Assembly: GCF_900103405.1 (NCBI RefSeq)
Contig: NZ_FNHX01000004.1
Location: 62,001-126,000, forward strand
Direction of reading: 5' to 3'
DNA length: 64,000 bases
Origin: Polaromonas sp. JS666
GTDB taxonomy: Bacteria > Pseudomonadota > Gammaproteobacteria > Burkholderiales > Burkholderiaceae_C
How positions within the stretch are numbered: position 1 is the first letter of the stretch; every line of letters begins with the position of its first letter. A program made the position numbers and the translations under genes. Positions 17,958 to 27,401 of this stretch are shown here, in pieces. Below the pieces are notes generated by a model that saw only the letters and a list, made by a program, of their open reading frames with translations, was not told where the DNA came from and searched no databases.

Positions 17958-18605
17958 ATGCTCCAAGTCCGCCACCTCGCCAAACGCTATCTGGACACCC
18001 CCGTCTTCAGCGACGTCTCGCTGGATGTCGCGCCCGGCGAGTTCGTCGCCATCGTCGGTGAATCGGGCGTGGGCAAGTCCACGTTGCTCAACTGCATGGC
18101 CGGGCTGGACAGCTGGGATGAGGGCTCGGTGCAGCTCAAGGGCCAGGACCTGGGCGTGCTCGGCGACGACGAACGCGCGCTGCTGCGCCGCCGCCATGTG
18201 GGTTTTGTGTTCCAGGCTTTCCATGTGCTGCCGCACCTGGACGTGGCGCAAAACGTGGCGCTGCCCTTGCTGCTGCTGGAGCAGCCCGACGCGGCCCGAG
18301 TGGAGACCATGCTGGAAGCCGTGGGCCTGGCCGGCCTGGGTGGCCGCTTGCCGCAGCAGCTCAGCGGCGGCCAGCTGCAGCGCGTGGCCATTGCACGCGC
18401 GCTGGTGCACAAGCCCAGCCTGCTGCTGGCCGACGAACCCACGGGCAATCTGGACCCGTCCACCGCCGCGCGCGTGATGGACGCGCTGATCGCACAGACA
18501 CGCGGGCAAGGCGCTTCACTGGTGCTGGTCACGCACTCGGAAGCCGCCGCCGCGCGCGCCGACCGCATACTGCACCTGAACGCAGACGGCATACGCGCCG
18601 GCTGA
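17958..18605 (+). CDS. LolD/MacB-type ABC transporter ATPase
   Basis: The 215-residue ATPase has Walker [10 protein letters not shown] (about residue 36), a Q-loop in [12 protein letters not shown], the signature [15 protein letters not shown], Walker [13 protein letters not shown] and the H-loop VTHS. This is the LolD/FtsE/MacB subgroup that partners FtsX-type permeases acting on lipoproteins or envelope substrates. No permease is adjacent; the matching double-FtsX permease begins 2 kb downstream at 20591 on the same strand. The ATG at 17958 was chosen over an upstream in-frame start that would lie inside the repeat. Confidence 0.92.
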   Translation: MLQVRHLAKRYLDTPVFSDVSLDVAPGEFVAIVGESGVGKSTLLNCMAGLDSWDEGSVQLKGQDLGVLGDDERALLRRRHVGFVFQAFHVLPHLDVAQNVALPLLLLEQPDAARVETMLEAVGLAGLGGRLPQQLSGGQLQRVAIARALVHKPSLLLADEPTGNLDPSTAARVMDALIAQTRGQGASLVLVTHSEAAAARADRILHLNADGIRAG

Positions 18606-18624
18606 AATCCCTGGCGGCCGGGCT

Positions 18625-19188
18625 TCAGGGCCGCAAGGATTCAGCGGCGAAGGCGGCGGCAAAAAGAAGGAACTCATGTTCCTTGCCAAGCTTGCTGTTC
18701 TGGGGCTCCAGTCGTGCCTTGCGCTGGAAGGCGGCATGCACCTCGGCCAGGCCCTGGGCATGCGCTTGCAGGGCAAGCCGCCTGGCCTCTCTCTCGCCAT
18801 GGGCGCCCACCCGAAAGACCTTGCTCTGGCGCTTGCCCAGCTCATCCAGCCAGAAAGCCTGCCAATAGGGCGCGGGCGGGCCGCCCGGTACTTTGGGAGG
18901 CGCCAGGTAGCGCGCCACGCCTACCGTTCCCGATGAATTGCCTTTGTTTTTCTGCGTGCGGCGCCAGAGGCGATGATCCGCGTCAAACGTGGCGATGTGC
19001 GCTTCCAGCGCGTCCCGGTAAATCTTGGCCGCGGCGAGCGATTTGCGCTTGCCGCCGTAGCAGAGGTCGGTAAACGTCCTGGCAATGGTCTGCCCATAGC
19101 GGCGGACCGTGACTCGCCAGCTTCTTTCGCGATCGGATTCGACGCGGGTGATGCGGCGCAAAGGGTTTTGAGGGTCGGTTCTAAACAT
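18625..19188 (-). CDS. AP2/ERF-like DNA-binding protein
   Basis: The 187-residue protein has two segments resembling AP2-type DNA-binding folds. The first, about 7-55, has [18 protein letters not shown], then [17 protein letters not shown]. The second, about 82-135, has [24 protein letters not shown], then [13 protein letters not shown]. Each fits three strands with aromatic and Arg residues followed by a helix. Bacterial AP2 proteins occur mostly with homing endonucleases, integrases and phage, but no nuclease or integrase domain is visible here. ATG at 19188 is preferred over an upstream TTG at 19227. It converges on the ABC ATPase with a 19-bp gap. Confidence 0.62.
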   Translation of the reverse strand: MFRTDPQNPLRRITRVESDRERSWRVTVRRYGQTIARTFTDLCYGGKRKSLAAAKIYRDALEAHIATFDADHRLWRRTQKNKGNSSGTVGVARYLAPPKVPGGPPAPYWQAFWLDELGKRQSKVFRVGAHGEREARRLALQAHAQGLAEVHAAFQRKARLEPQNSKLGKEHEFLLFAAAFAAESLRP

Positions 19189-19477
19189 GGTCGGGTCTGC
19201 CGCACTGGGTTCAGGCCATGGGGCCAAATGGGAGAAGCACTTCGATGAAGCACTTTTTTAAAGACCCTGAACCGTATGCGAACTCACCCGGCAGACCCAC
19301 GGACATTGTCCTGGCGCGGCTATTGTTTGTTGGATTTTCCGTACTAAAACCGCGTTCAAGCCCGAGCGCGTACAGCAAGGCACACGCGCGACCGCGTCCC
19401 GGACAACAGGCAAACCAGAAAAAAATCGGGCACCGGCCGCCCAGGGCAAAGCCCCGCGCACGTGCCCTTGCGGCGGC

Positions 19478-20467
19478 TCAGCGCGCGGCCAGCAGCTCCG
19501 CGTAGCGCGCCAGGTCGACGTTGCCGCCGCTCACGATGACGCCTATGCGCTCGCCCTTGGCGGGCGGTTTTTCTTCCAGCGCCTTGCAGGCGCCGGCAAA
19601 GGACAGGCAACCGGTTGGCTCCACCACCATCTTCATACGCTCGGCGAAAAAGCGCATGGCCTCCACCAGCTGCGCGTCGCTCACGGTGAGGATGTCGTCC
19701 ACGTCGCGGCGGATGATGCCGAAGGTGTATTCGCCCAGGTACTGGGTTTGCGCGCCGTCGGCGATGGTTTTGGGTGTGGCGATGCGCACGATGCGGCCGG
19801 CGCGCAGCGATTGCCGGCCGTCGTCGCCGGCTTCGGGCTCCACGCCGTAGACCTTGCATGTCGGTGCCAGCGCGCGCGCCGCCAGGGCCGAGCCGCTGGT
19901 GAGGCCGCCGCCGCCCAGGCAGATGTAGAGACGGTCCAGCGCGCCGGTTTCCTCGAACAGTTCCTTGGCGGCCGTGCCCTGTCCGGCGATCACATCGGGG
20001 TGGTCGTAAGGCGGGATCAGCGTCATGCCGCGCTCGGCGGCCAGGCCTTGGGTGAGCGCCTCGCGGTCTTCGGTAAAACGGTCGTAGAGCACCACTTCAG
20101 CGCCGTAGCCGCGCGTGGCGGCCAGCTTGGCGGCGGGCGCGTCCTGCGGCATCACGATCACCGCCGGCATGCCCAGCATGCGTGCCGACAGCGCCACGGC
20201 CTGTGCGTGGTTGCCGGACGAGAACGCGATGGCCCCGGCCTTGCGCTGAGCCGCGTCGAACTTCGACAGCGCATTGAAGGCGCCGCGAAACTTGAAGGCG
20301 CCCATGCGCTGGAAGTTTTCGCATTTGAAGAAGAATTCGGCACCCCAGCGAGCCTGGGCGGTGGCCGATTGCAGCACGGGTGTACGGTGCGCATGGCCTT
20401 CAATGCGCGCGGCGGCGGCTATAACGTCGTCGTAGGTGGGGAGTTGCATGGTGGAGCAGGCTTTCAT
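19478..20467 (-). CDS. Threonine/hydroxyaspartate dehydratase (PLP)
   Basis: The 329-residue fold-type II PLP enzyme deaminates a hydroxy amino acid. Its PLP lysine is in GAFKFRGAFNAL (about residue 60), and cofactor-binding segments are SSGNHAQAVAL, the glycine loop LGGGGLTSGSA and SGGNVD near the end. It lacks the C-terminal ACT domains of biosynthetic threonine dehydratase. It therefore fits the short group of catabolic threonine dehydratase, serine racemase and threo-3-hydroxyaspartate ammonia-lyase; the last is my first guess. Two in-frame ATGs (20467, 20449) are possible; neither has a strong ribosome site. It splits the ABC ATPase from its permease. Confidence 0.82.
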   Translation of the reverse strand: MKACSTMQLPTYDDVIAAAARIEGHAHRTPVLQSATAQARWGAEFFFKCENFQRMGAFKFRGAFNALSKFDAAQRKAGAIAFSSGNHAQAVALSARMLGMPAVIVMPQDAPAAKLAATRGYGAEVVLYDRFTEDREALTQGLAAERGMTLIPPYDHPDVIAGQGTAAKELFEETGALDRLYICLGGGGLTSGSALAARALAPTCKVYGVEPEAGDDGRQSLRAGRIVRIATPKTIADGAQTQYLGEYTFGIIRRDVDDILTVSDAQLVEAMRFFAERMKMVVEPTGCLSFAGACKALEEKPPAKGERIGVIVSGGNVDLARYAELLAAR

Positions 20468-20590
20468 GTCAGGACGGAAAATTCAGGGCCTAGCTTAAAC
20501 GAAGGCAGTGTTTTCCCGGCAGCAACAGGCGAGCCCTTTCTGTACCGGTACAGATGCCGGCTGGCACTGCATTTGCGGCGCTGAAGCACA

Positions 20591-23149
20591 ATGAAGCCCA
20601 TGCGCGCCTTGCTCTTTAGCTTCTCCTGGCGGGAATTGAAACACCATCCCTGGCGCAATGCCGCCGCGGTGGCGGCGGTGATGCTGGGTGTGGCGCTGGC
20701 GTTTTCGGTGCAGCTGATCAATGCCTCGGCGCTCAGCGAGTTTTCCCAGGCAGTGCGCGCGGTCAACGGCCAGCCCGACCTGGAGCTGCGCGCCGTGCAG
20801 GGCGGCTTTGACGAAAGCCTTTACCAGCGCGTGGCCGCCGACCCGCGGGTCGCCCTGGCCAGCCCGGTGCTGGAGATCAACACCTACGCGGCCACACAAA
20901 CCGCGACCGGCAAGACCGAGCGCCTGCCGCTGCGCATCATGGGCGTGGACGTGCTGGCAGTCGGCGCCATGGCACCAGCCCTGATGCCCGTACCCGCGTC
21001 GAACGCGGACCGCTTCGCGCTGTTCGCCCCCGGCACGGCGTTTTTGAATCCGGCCGCGCGGCAGCTGTTCGGCGGGTCTTCGCTGCGCCTGCAAAGCGGC
21101 CTCGAACTGCGCGGCGTGAGCGTGGCCGGCACAGTGGGTGCGGGCGGCGGGCCGCTGGCCGTGATGGACATCGCCGCCGCGCAAGACCTGTTCGGCAAGG
21201 TCGGCCAGCTCTCGCGCATCGACGTGCGGCTCAAGCCCGGCACCGCGGCGCAAGGCTTTATCGCCTCGCTGCAATTGCCGACCGGCATCACGGCCACCGC
21301 GCCGGGCGATGCGGCCGAACGCGTGAGCAGGCTCTCGCGTGCCTACCGCGTCAACCTCACGGTGCTGGCGCTGGTGGCGCTGTTCACCGGTGCTTTTCTT
21401 GTTTTCTCGGTGCTCTCGCTCAGCGTGGCCAAGCGCGCGCAGCAGTTTGCGCTGCTGGGCGTGCTGGGCCTCACCGGCCGCGAGCGCCTGCGGCTGGTGC
21501 TGGCCGAATCTGTGCTGCTGGGCCTGGCCGGCAGCATGCTGGGCATCGCGCTGGGCACGGCGCTGGCCGCGCTGGCGCTACGGCTGCTGGGCGGTGACCT
21601 GGGCGGCGGCTATTTTTCCGGTGTCGCGCCCAGCCTGCAGTGGAATGGCGCCGCGGCTTTTACCTATGGTTCGCTGGGCGTGCTGGCCGCGGCCGTGGGC
21701 GGCTGGTGGCCGGCGCGAGCCGCGCAAAAGCTGCCGCCTGCGCAAACCCTCAAGGGCCTGGGCGCCAGCGCCGGCGCCGGCAAGGGCCACTGGCTCAGCA
21801 TTGCCCTGGTCGCCGCCGGCGGCCTGCTGGCGCTGGTGCCGCCGCTGTTCGGCATTCCGCTGGCGGCCTATGTGTCCGTGGGCCTGCTGCTGGTGGGCGG
21901 CATCACAGCCCTGCCCTGGCTGATCGCGCTGCTGTACGACAGGCTCGGCCCCCATGTCGCCCATCACCTGTTGCCGATGCTGGCGGTGGAGCGCGCGCGC
22001 CGCGTGCGCGAAAGCGCGGCCGTGGCCGTCAGCGGTGTGGTGGCCTCGCTGAGCCTGGCGGTGGCGCTGACGGTGATGGTCGCGAGCTTTCGCGAATCGG
22101 TCACCCGCTGGCTGGACGTGGTACTGCCGGCCGACCTCTATGTGCGCACGGCGCTGGGCAGCTCGGCCAGCGACACCGCCTATTTTTCGCCGGAATTCGT
22201 CGAGGCGCTAAGCCGCCTGCCCGGGGTGGCGCGCGTGGGCGCGGCGCGCACCGTGCAACTGCTGCTGGACCCGGCCAGGCCGGCCGTCACCCTGATCGCG
22301 CGCCCGCTGGACGACCCGGCCAGCGCGCTGCCGCTGGTGGGCCGGCTGCTGCCGGTGCCACCTGGGCATATCGGCATCTATGTGAGCGAGCCCATGGTCG
22401 ACCTGTATGGCGCGCAGCCGGGCACGGTCTTTCGTCCGCTCTCGCAGTCTTTGGGTGTCACGGCCGCCGGCGCAGCGGCGCCGCCGTTTTATGTGGCCGG
22501 CGTCTGGCGCGACTATGCGCGCCAGTTCGGCGCCATTGCGATGGCCAGGACCGACTTCGAAAGCCTGAGCGGCGACCGGCGCGCCAACGACCTGGCGCTG
22601 TGGCTGGACGGCAGCGCGGGCGATGCCCAGGTGCAGCAATCGGTGCGCGCGCTGGCCGAGCGGCAGTCGGGCGCGGGCGCGCTGCTGGAGCTGGCCTCGG
22701 TCAGCGAGCTGCGGGCGACCTCGCTGCGGATTTTCGACCGCAGCTTCGCGGTCACCTACTGGCTGCAGGCGGTGGCGATTGCCATAGGCCTTTTCGGTGT
22801 GGCGGCCAGCTTCAGTGCCCAGGTGCTGGCGCGGCGCAAGGAGTTCGGCCTGCTGGCGCACCTGGGCCTGACGCGGCGGCAGATCCTGGCCGTGGTGGCC
22901 GGCGAAGGCGCGGCCTGGACATTGATAGGCGCGCTGGCCGGCCTCACGCTCGGGCTGGCGGTTTCCACCGTGCTGGTCTACGTGGTGAACCCACAAAGCT
23001 TTCACTGGACCATGGACCTGATGGCGCCCTGGCTGCGCCTGGGCCTGCTGTGCGCGGCCGTGATGGTGGCGGGCACATTGACCGCGTGGCTGGCCGGGCG
23101 CGCCGCGGCCGGCAAGGATGCGGTGCTGGCGGTCAAGGAAGACTGGTAG
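20591..23149 (+). CDS. Double FtsX-domain ABC transporter permease
   Basis: The 852-residue inner membrane protein has a cytoplasmic tail, an early helix (about 20-40), a large periplasmic domain, and an FtsX/MacB-like helical block near 255-400. A second helix starts near 470, followed by a second periplasmic domain and a final helical block near 715-840. This duplicated layout matches YbbP-like and LolE-related permeases. It should pair with the LolD-like ATPase at 17958. The AttH/CrtC-like exported protein at 28802 is a frequent third member of such clusters, from memory. It probably moves lipids, lipoproteins or a peptide; the substrate is unknown. Confidence 0.88.
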   Translation: MKPMRALLFSFSWRELKHHPWRNAAAVAAVMLGVALAFSVQLINASALSEFSQAVRAVNGQPDLELRAVQGGFDESLYQRVAADPRVALASPVLEINTYAATQTATGKTERLPLRIMGVDVLAVGAMAPALMPVPASNADRFALFAPGTAFLNPAARQLFGGSSLRLQSGLELRGVSVAGTVGAGGGPLAVMDIAAAQDLFGKVGQLSRIDVRLKPGTAAQGFIASLQLPTGITATAPGDAAERVSRLSRAYRVNLTVLALVALFTGAFLVFSVLSLSVAKRAQQFALLGVLGLTGRERLRLVLAESVLLGLAGSMLGIALGTALAALALRLLGGDLGGGYFSGVAPSLQWNGAAAFTYGSLGVLAAAVGGWWPARAAQKLPPAQTLKGLGASAGAGKGHWLSIALVAAGGLLALVPPLFGIPLAAYVSVGLLLVGGITALPWLIALLYDRLGPHVAHHLLPMLAVERARRVRESAAVAVSGVVASLSLAVALTVMVASFRESVTRWLDVVLPADLYVRTALGSSASDTAYFSPEFVEALSRLPGVARVGAARTVQLLLDPARPAVTLIARPLDDPASALPLVGRLLPVPPGHIGIYVSEPMVDLYGAQPGTVFRPLSQSLGVTAAGAAAPPFYVAGVWRDYARQFGAIAMARTDFESLSGDRRANDLALWLDGSAGDAQVQQSVRALAERQSGAGALLELASVSELRATSLRIFDRSFAVTYWLQAVAIAIGLFGVAASFSAQVLARRKEFGLLAHLGLTRRQILAVVAGEGAAWTLIGALAGLTLGLAVSTVLVYVVNPQSFHWTMDLMAPWLRLGLLCAAVMVAGTLTAWLAGRAAAGKDAVLAVKEDW

Positions 23150-23332
23150 GCCACAGCCGCGCTTCGTCGGGAGTGCGGCTGGGGGCATGCCACCGCGCCG
23201 TCCTACAGCGCGCAAGGCCGGTTTCCCACGCCGCCCGGCCCTGCCGCGCCGCACACTGGTTCCCATGCGCCCGGCCCAACACCCGGTCACATTCGCCCCC
23301 TTCTGTCATCCCCTCACGCACGGGAGCACGCC

Positions 23333-23797
23333 ATGAGCACCACCCCGAACGCCAATCCCGCCTCCCACGCCAACCCCCATACCGGCGCGGCCGGCCAGCG
23401 GCCGCCGCACATGGCAACGCGGCTCGCCCACGGCCTGCTGGCCGTGCGCAACGAGGATGGCAGCGTCACGCTGGAGATGGCGCAGCCGCTCACGCTGCAG
23501 GCCGAGGAGCTTGAAGACCTGGTGACGGACCTGGCCGGCCTGCGCGCCGAGCTGGATCCGCCCTACCCGCTGGACTGCCCGCCGCTGTGCGCGCTGGAGC
23601 CCTGCTACACCCCGCGCCACTGGGTGGCCTGCGACCCGCTGACCGGCAAGATTTTGCTGTTCCTGCGGCACCACCTTTTCGGCTGGCTGGGCATCGTTCA
23701 GACGCCGGAAGCCTCGCTGGAAATGCTCAAGTCGGTGGCCGTCGAAATGAAGAAGCTGGAGCTGTCGGAGCGCAGCCCGGGCCAGGGCCTGCACTGA
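23333..23797 (+). CDS. Hypothetical protein, 154 residues
   Basis: The protein has no signal peptide or transmembrane helix. A disordered Asn/Ala/His/Pro-rich N-terminus (to about 30) is followed by a folded part with three Cys (LDCPPLCALEPCY), an aromatic segment (HWVACDPLTGKILLF) and a helical C-terminus rich in Glu and Lys. The Cys spacing could bind a metal but is not a known motif. It lies 183 bp after the permease and is followed by a strong terminator at 23856. I do not recognise a family. Confidence 0.6.
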   Translation: MSTTPNANPASHANPHTGAAGQRPPHMATRLAHGLLAVRNEDGSVTLEMAQPLTLQAEELEDLVTDLAGLRAELDPPYPLDCPPLCALEPCYTPRHWVACDPLTGKILLFLRHHLFGWLGIVQTPEASLEMLKSVAVEMKKLELSERSPGQGLH

Positions 23798-23855
23798 ACT
23801 AAAGGATTAGTGGCAGGGCGGGCCGCAAACCCATCGGCTTAGTTTTTGCCAATGC

Positions 23856-23885
23856 AAGCGCCTTCAGGTGAAGGCGCTTTCTTTT
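23856..23885 (+). terminator. Intrinsic terminator after the 154-residue protein gene
   Basis: AAGCGCCTTC (23856-23865) and GAAGGCGCTT (23870-23879) form a 10-bp stem with a 4-base loop, followed by TCTTTT. It lies about 60 bp past the stop codon and separates the gene from the next one. Confidence 0.75.
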
Positions 23886-23998
23886 GCTTACGCATGGTCA
23901 CGTTTTTGTCCCGCAATTGTCATCACAGCGCCGCCCTGCGCTCCTACCATGGAGGCCATATCCCCCAAAACCGAAATCACTTCAAAGAGGTCTTCACC

Positions 23999-24238
23999 AT
24001 GGCATCCGTCAAAGCACCGCCACATGACTACCGCATTGAAAACGTGGACCCGGTCAAGGGCAGCCTGTTGCCGCCCAGCAGTTCCAACCATGTTTTTGCG
24101 GACTACTCCCTGGCGGTCGCCGTCGCCGTCAAAAGCGTCGCCGACCCCACCCGCCAGGAAGTGCGCGTGGTCCACATCCCCAGCGGCGAAGTCGTGTTCC
24201 GCACTTCCGGCTCTTCCAGCGCCAGCCAGTCGTTTTGA
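23999..24238 (+). CDS. Small protein of unknown function, 79 residues
   Basis: The 79-residue product has no signal peptide. Its sequence suggests an extended or beta-rich chain (LAVAVAVKSVADPTRQEVRVVHIPSGEVVFRTSG) with a Ser-rich tail. The ATG at 23999 is preceded by AAGAGGTCTTC as a ribosome site, with an in-frame start further up that overlaps the terminator. It converges on the LysR gene with a 13-bp gap. The VRVVHIPSGEVVF segment recalls flagellar FlaG-type C-termini, but this is weak. Confidence 0.5.
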   Translation: MASVKAPPHDYRIENVDPVKGSLLPPSSSNHVFADYSLAVAVAVKSVADPTRQEVRVVHIPSGEVVFRTSGSSSASQSF

Positions 24239-24251
24239 TTTTGCGAACAGC

Positions 24252-25163
24252 TCAGGCCAGCCGCACGCTGGCCGCGAAATGATCGTAGACCACCGCAATC
24301 CTTCGCAGGTGGCGCGACTCGGCATGCGCCAGCAGCCACAGATCTGACTCACAGCCTTCCAGCGTGTCGCCCAGCGGCACCAGCGCCGGCTCACCGGCCA
24401 GCATGAACACCGGCACAATGCCCACCCCCAGCCCCGCCTTGATCGCATCCATCACCGCCACGATACCGTCGGCATAGTGGCGCGGTGTCACCTTGGGCAG
24501 CTGCTTGCGCCGCCACAGCACCGAGGGATGTTCGGGCAGGGCTTCATCGGGCGCTATCCAGTCAAAGCCGGCGAGCGCGTCCAGCGCTGAAGGCTTCTTT
24601 CCCGCCGACAAGGCCCTGGCCTGCGCCTTGAGGCCGCACAGCACAAAACGCACCGTGCCCAGCTTGCGCCCCACAAGGTGGTCGGGCGGCTTGCGTGTGG
24701 CGCGCAGGGCCAGGTCGGCATCGCGCCGGCTCAGGCTGGCCAGCTCGTTGCCGGTTCGCAGGTCCAGCTGCAGCAGCGGGTGCTGCGCCAGCAGCGGTTT
24801 GAGCGAAGGCAACACCAGCCCGCGCAACACGGCGTCGGTGGTCGTGAGCCGCACCCGGCCGGCCACGCCTTCATGCGGGTGCTGGGCGCCGGCGCGCGCG
24901 GCTTCGAGCTCGGCCTCTATGCGCTCGGCATGCGGCACCAGGCCCAGCATGGGCTCGGTCGGCAGGTAGCCAAGGCGGGAGCGCTCGAACAGGCGCTGGC
25001 CCAGGTTTTTTTCGATCCGCTGCACCGAGCGGAACACGGTGGAGGCATCGGCGCCCAGCCGCCGCGCGGCTTCGGCCAGCGTGGCGCCGCGCACCAGCGC
25101 CAGCAGGGTTTGCAGGTCGTAGGCCGTCAAAGCGTATTGCATTTTTGCAATGGATGTTTTCAT
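24252..25163 (-). CDS. LysR-type transcriptional regulator
   Basis: The 303-residue protein has an N-terminal winged helix (ATLAEAARRLGADASTVFRSVQRIEKNLG, about residues 25-50) and a two-lobed effector domain starting near residue 95. The lobe pattern (RVRLTTTDAVLRG, GLGVGIVPVFML) is typical of the family. It is divergent from the DoxX-GST pair with 79 bp between starts, which is the usual place for a LysR box, so those genes are the likely target. ATG at 25163 was preferred over an upstream alternative. Confidence 0.85.
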   Translation of the reverse strand: MKTSIAKMQYALTAYDLQTLLALVRGATLAEAARRLGADASTVFRSVQRIEKNLGQRLFERSRLGYLPTEPMLGLVPHAERIEAELEAARAGAQHPHEGVAGRVRLTTTDAVLRGLVLPSLKPLLAQHPLLQLDLRTGNELASLSRRDADLALRATRKPPDHLVGRKLGTVRFVLCGLKAQARALSAGKKPSALDALAGFDWIAPDEALPEHPSVLWRRKQLPKVTPRHYADGIVAVMDAIKAGLGVGIVPVFMLAGEPALVPLGDTLEGCESDLWLLAHAESRHLRRIAVVYDHFAASVRLA

Positions 25164-25242
25164 AGTTGCTAATTTACTTTGCTTTCCTGCAAACATAAAG
25201 TAGCGACTCCTTCAACTCCCGCCCTTGACCGGGCACCGCACC

Positions 25243-25668
25243 ATGAGCACCACCTCTTCGGCTGAAAACCTCGCCGCCAGCCACGGCGCCACGCTGCTGC
25301 GCATCGCGCTGGGCACCATGTGGATCACCCACGCGCTGCTGAAAATTTTCGTCTTCACCCTGCCCGGCACGGCGCAGTTCTTCGAGTCGGTCGGCCTGCC
25401 GGGCTTTATGGCCTATGCCGTGGTCGCGGCCGAGCTGGCCGGCGGCGCGGCCTTGCTGCTGGGTTTTTACGGCCGCCAGGCCTCGCTGCTGCTGGCACCT
25501 GTGCTGGCGGTCGTGGTCTGGGTGCACTGGCCCAACGGCTGGGTGTTCACCAGCCCCAAGGGCGGCTGGGAATACCCGCTGTTCCTGCTGGTGGCCTCGC
25601 TGGCGCAATGGCTGCTCGGCGACGGCGCCTGGGCCGCGCGCCGCAGCCAGTTGCTGGCGCCCCGCTGA
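25243..25668 (+). CDS. DoxX-family membrane protein
   Basis: The 141-residue four-helix inner membrane protein matches DoxX: ATLLRIALGTMWITHALLKIF, GFMAYAVVAAELAGGAALLLGF, and later helices around VVVWVHWPNGW and LFLLVASLAQWLL. DoxX proteins accompany redox and detoxification genes and can interact with thiosulfate or quinone pathways; the function here is unproven. The next gene is a GST 21 bp away, so the two form an operon probably controlled by the divergent LysR. The ATG at 25243 was chosen over an in-frame start six codons earlier. Confidence 0.82.
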   Translation: MSTTSSAENLAASHGATLLRIALGTMWITHALLKIFVFTLPGTAQFFESVGLPGFMAYAVVAAELAGGAALLLGFYGRQASLLLAPVLAVVVWVHWPNGWVFTSPKGGWEYPLFLLVASLAQWLLGDGAWAARRSQLLAPR

Positions 25669-25689
25669 AGCGCATCAGGAGTCCACACC

Positions 25690-26364
25690 ATGACACTCAC
25701 CCTGATCAGCCACACGCTATGCCCTTACGTCCAGCGCGCGGCCATCGTGCTCGCTGAGAAAGGCGTGGCCTTTGAGCGCCGCGATGTGGACCTTGCCAAC
25801 AAACCGGACTGGTTCAAGGCCGTCTCGCCGCTGGGCAAGACGCCGGTGCTGCTGGTGGACGAAGACGCGGTTTTTGAATCCGCCGTGATCTGCGAATACC
25901 TGGACGACACGCTGCTGCCGCGCCTGCACCCGGGCGATGCGCTCCAGCGCGCGCAGCACCGGGCGTGGATGGAGTTCGGCTCCAGCGTCCTGAACACCAT
26001 CGCCGCCTTTTACAACGCGCCCGATGCCGCTGCCCTGCAAAGCCGGCGCGAAGAACTGGCCGCCAGGTTAGCGCAGCTGGAGGCCGTGCTGCCGGCGCGG
26101 GGGCCTTTCTTTTCAGGCGAGGCCTTCAGCATCGTCGATGCGGTCTTCGGCCCGGTGTTCCGCTATTTCGACGTCTTTGAGGCGCTGGGTGAAACCGGCT
26201 TTTTTGACGCTACGCCCAAGGTGCTCGCCTGGCGCGCCGCGTTGGCGCAGCGGCCCTCCGTGCGGCAGGCCGTGCGCGGCGACTATGCGGCCGCCCTCAC
26301 GCAGTTCCTGCGCCGGCGCGGCTCCGAGCTTTCGCGGCGAATGGAAGGAGTCGCCACGGCTTAG
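25690..26364 (+). CDS. Glutathione S-transferase family protein
   Basis: The 224-residue protein has a thioredoxin-fold N-terminal domain with SHTLCPYVQRA (possible catalytic Cys of the omega or beta type), the cis-Pro segment KTPVLLVDEDAVFES and a helical C-terminal domain from about residue 90. It conjugates or thiol-transfers with glutathione; the CPYV active site favours reductase-like chemistry over classic Ser/Tyr GSTs. It follows DoxX by 21 bp with ribosome site CAGGAGTCC. A second LysR gene converges 8 bp after its stop. Confidence 0.86.
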   Translation: MTLTLISHTLCPYVQRAAIVLAEKGVAFERRDVDLANKPDWFKAVSPLGKTPVLLVDEDAVFESAVICEYLDDTLLPRLHPGDALQRAQHRAWMEFGSSVLNTIAAFYNAPDAAALQSRREELAARLAQLEAVLPARGPFFSGEAFSIVDAVFGPVFRYFDVFEALGETGFFDATPKVLAWRAALAQRPSVRQAVRGDYAAALTQFLRRRGSELSRRMEGVATA

Positions 26365-26372
26365 CAAAGGTC

Positions 26373-27266
26373 CTAGGCCTGGCGGAAATTCGCCAGTATC
26401 TTGAGCAGGTTGCGCGTGGCGCCGTCCAGTGCCTCCGGCGGCCGATGCACCATGGCCGTGTGCCGCACCAGCGCGGGCTTGAGCGGCAGCAGTTGCACGT
26501 CGTGCCGCACATGGGACTCTTCCTGCGATTCTTCCCGGGGCAGCACGGCGGCGCCGTAACCGGCAGCCACCAGGCTCTTGATGGCCTCGGAATAATTGAG
26601 CTCGATGCGCGCGCGCGGCGTGAAGCCCGCATCGGCAAACCAGGCCATGGTCATGCGGTACATATGGGTGGGCGTCTCGTTGAAGATCAGCGGCTTGCCG
26701 GCCAGCCAGGCCGGCGTGGCGTGTTTCGGCGCCTTCCAGCGCCTGGGCACAAAAGCCATCATCGGGTCGCTGCGCCAATGCGTGATCACCATGCCGCGCT
26801 GCGCGGGCGGGGGCGTGGCGACCAAGCCCACGTCCAGCGTGCCCTGCGCCAGCCGCTCCAGGGTATCGGCCGAACCCAGGATGCTGACCTCGACGTCGAT
26901 GTCGGGATGGGCCAGCTCCATGGCCTTGAGCACCTGCGGCAAGAAGTAGACCAGCACCCCGGTGGTGCTGCCCAGGCGCACGCGGCCGGCGCGGCCCTCG
27001 ACATGGCGCTTGACCGCATCGACCGCATCGTCGGCGTCACGCAGCAGGCGGCGGGCCCGCTCCACCAGCACAGCGCCGGCCGGCGTGGGCTCGACCTTGC
27101 GCCCGCCGCGCACCACCAGCGGCGTGCCCAGGCGGCTTTCGAGTTCGCTCACGTGCAGGCTCACGGTGGGCTGCGCCAGGTGCAGGCCCTGCGCGGCGGC
27201 CGAAAAAGTGCCCAGGTCGGTAATGGCCACCAGGGTGCGCAGCTGGTCCAGGTTCAATTCACGCAT
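26373..27266 (-). CDS. LysR-type transcriptional regulator
   Basis: The 297-residue protein has a clear N-terminal winged helix (DLGTFSAAAQGLHLAQPTVSLHVSELESRLG) and an effector-binding domain from about residue 92 (RVRLGSTTGVLVYFLPQ). The C-terminal lobe includes AAGYGAAVLPREE. ATG at 27266 gives the usual start (MRELNLDQLRTL). It is divergent from the DUF1127 gene with a 135-bp AT-rich gap, the probable site of its own and its neighbour's promoters. The regulated genes are not evident. Confidence 0.88.
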   Translation of the reverse strand: MRELNLDQLRTLVAITDLGTFSAAAQGLHLAQPTVSLHVSELESRLGTPLVVRGGRKVEPTPAGAVLVERARRLLRDADDAVDAVKRHVEGRAGRVRLGSTTGVLVYFLPQVLKAMELAHPDIDVEVSILGSADTLERLAQGTLDVGLVATPPPAQRGMVITHWRSDPMMAFVPRRWKAPKHATPAWLAGKPLIFNETPTHMYRMTMAWFADAGFTPRARIELNYSEAIKSLVAAGYGAAVLPREESQEESHVRHDVQLLPLKPALVRHTAMVHRPPEALDGATRNLLKILANFRQA

Positions 27267-27401
27267 GAAAGACGCCTCACAACATGCTTCATCAGGAATA
27301 CTGATAGTTTTGATCAGAAAACTCAACTTCCACAATACCAGAATAAATTGCACCATGGGCGCTTGGCTTCATCCACACCCTCATACCCCAAGGAGCACCC
27401 C

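Noticed and set aside
23160..23332. Further mobile element or repeat in the gap after the FtsX permease
   Set aside because: The 183 bp is GC-rich but has no inverted repeat, motif or coding signal.
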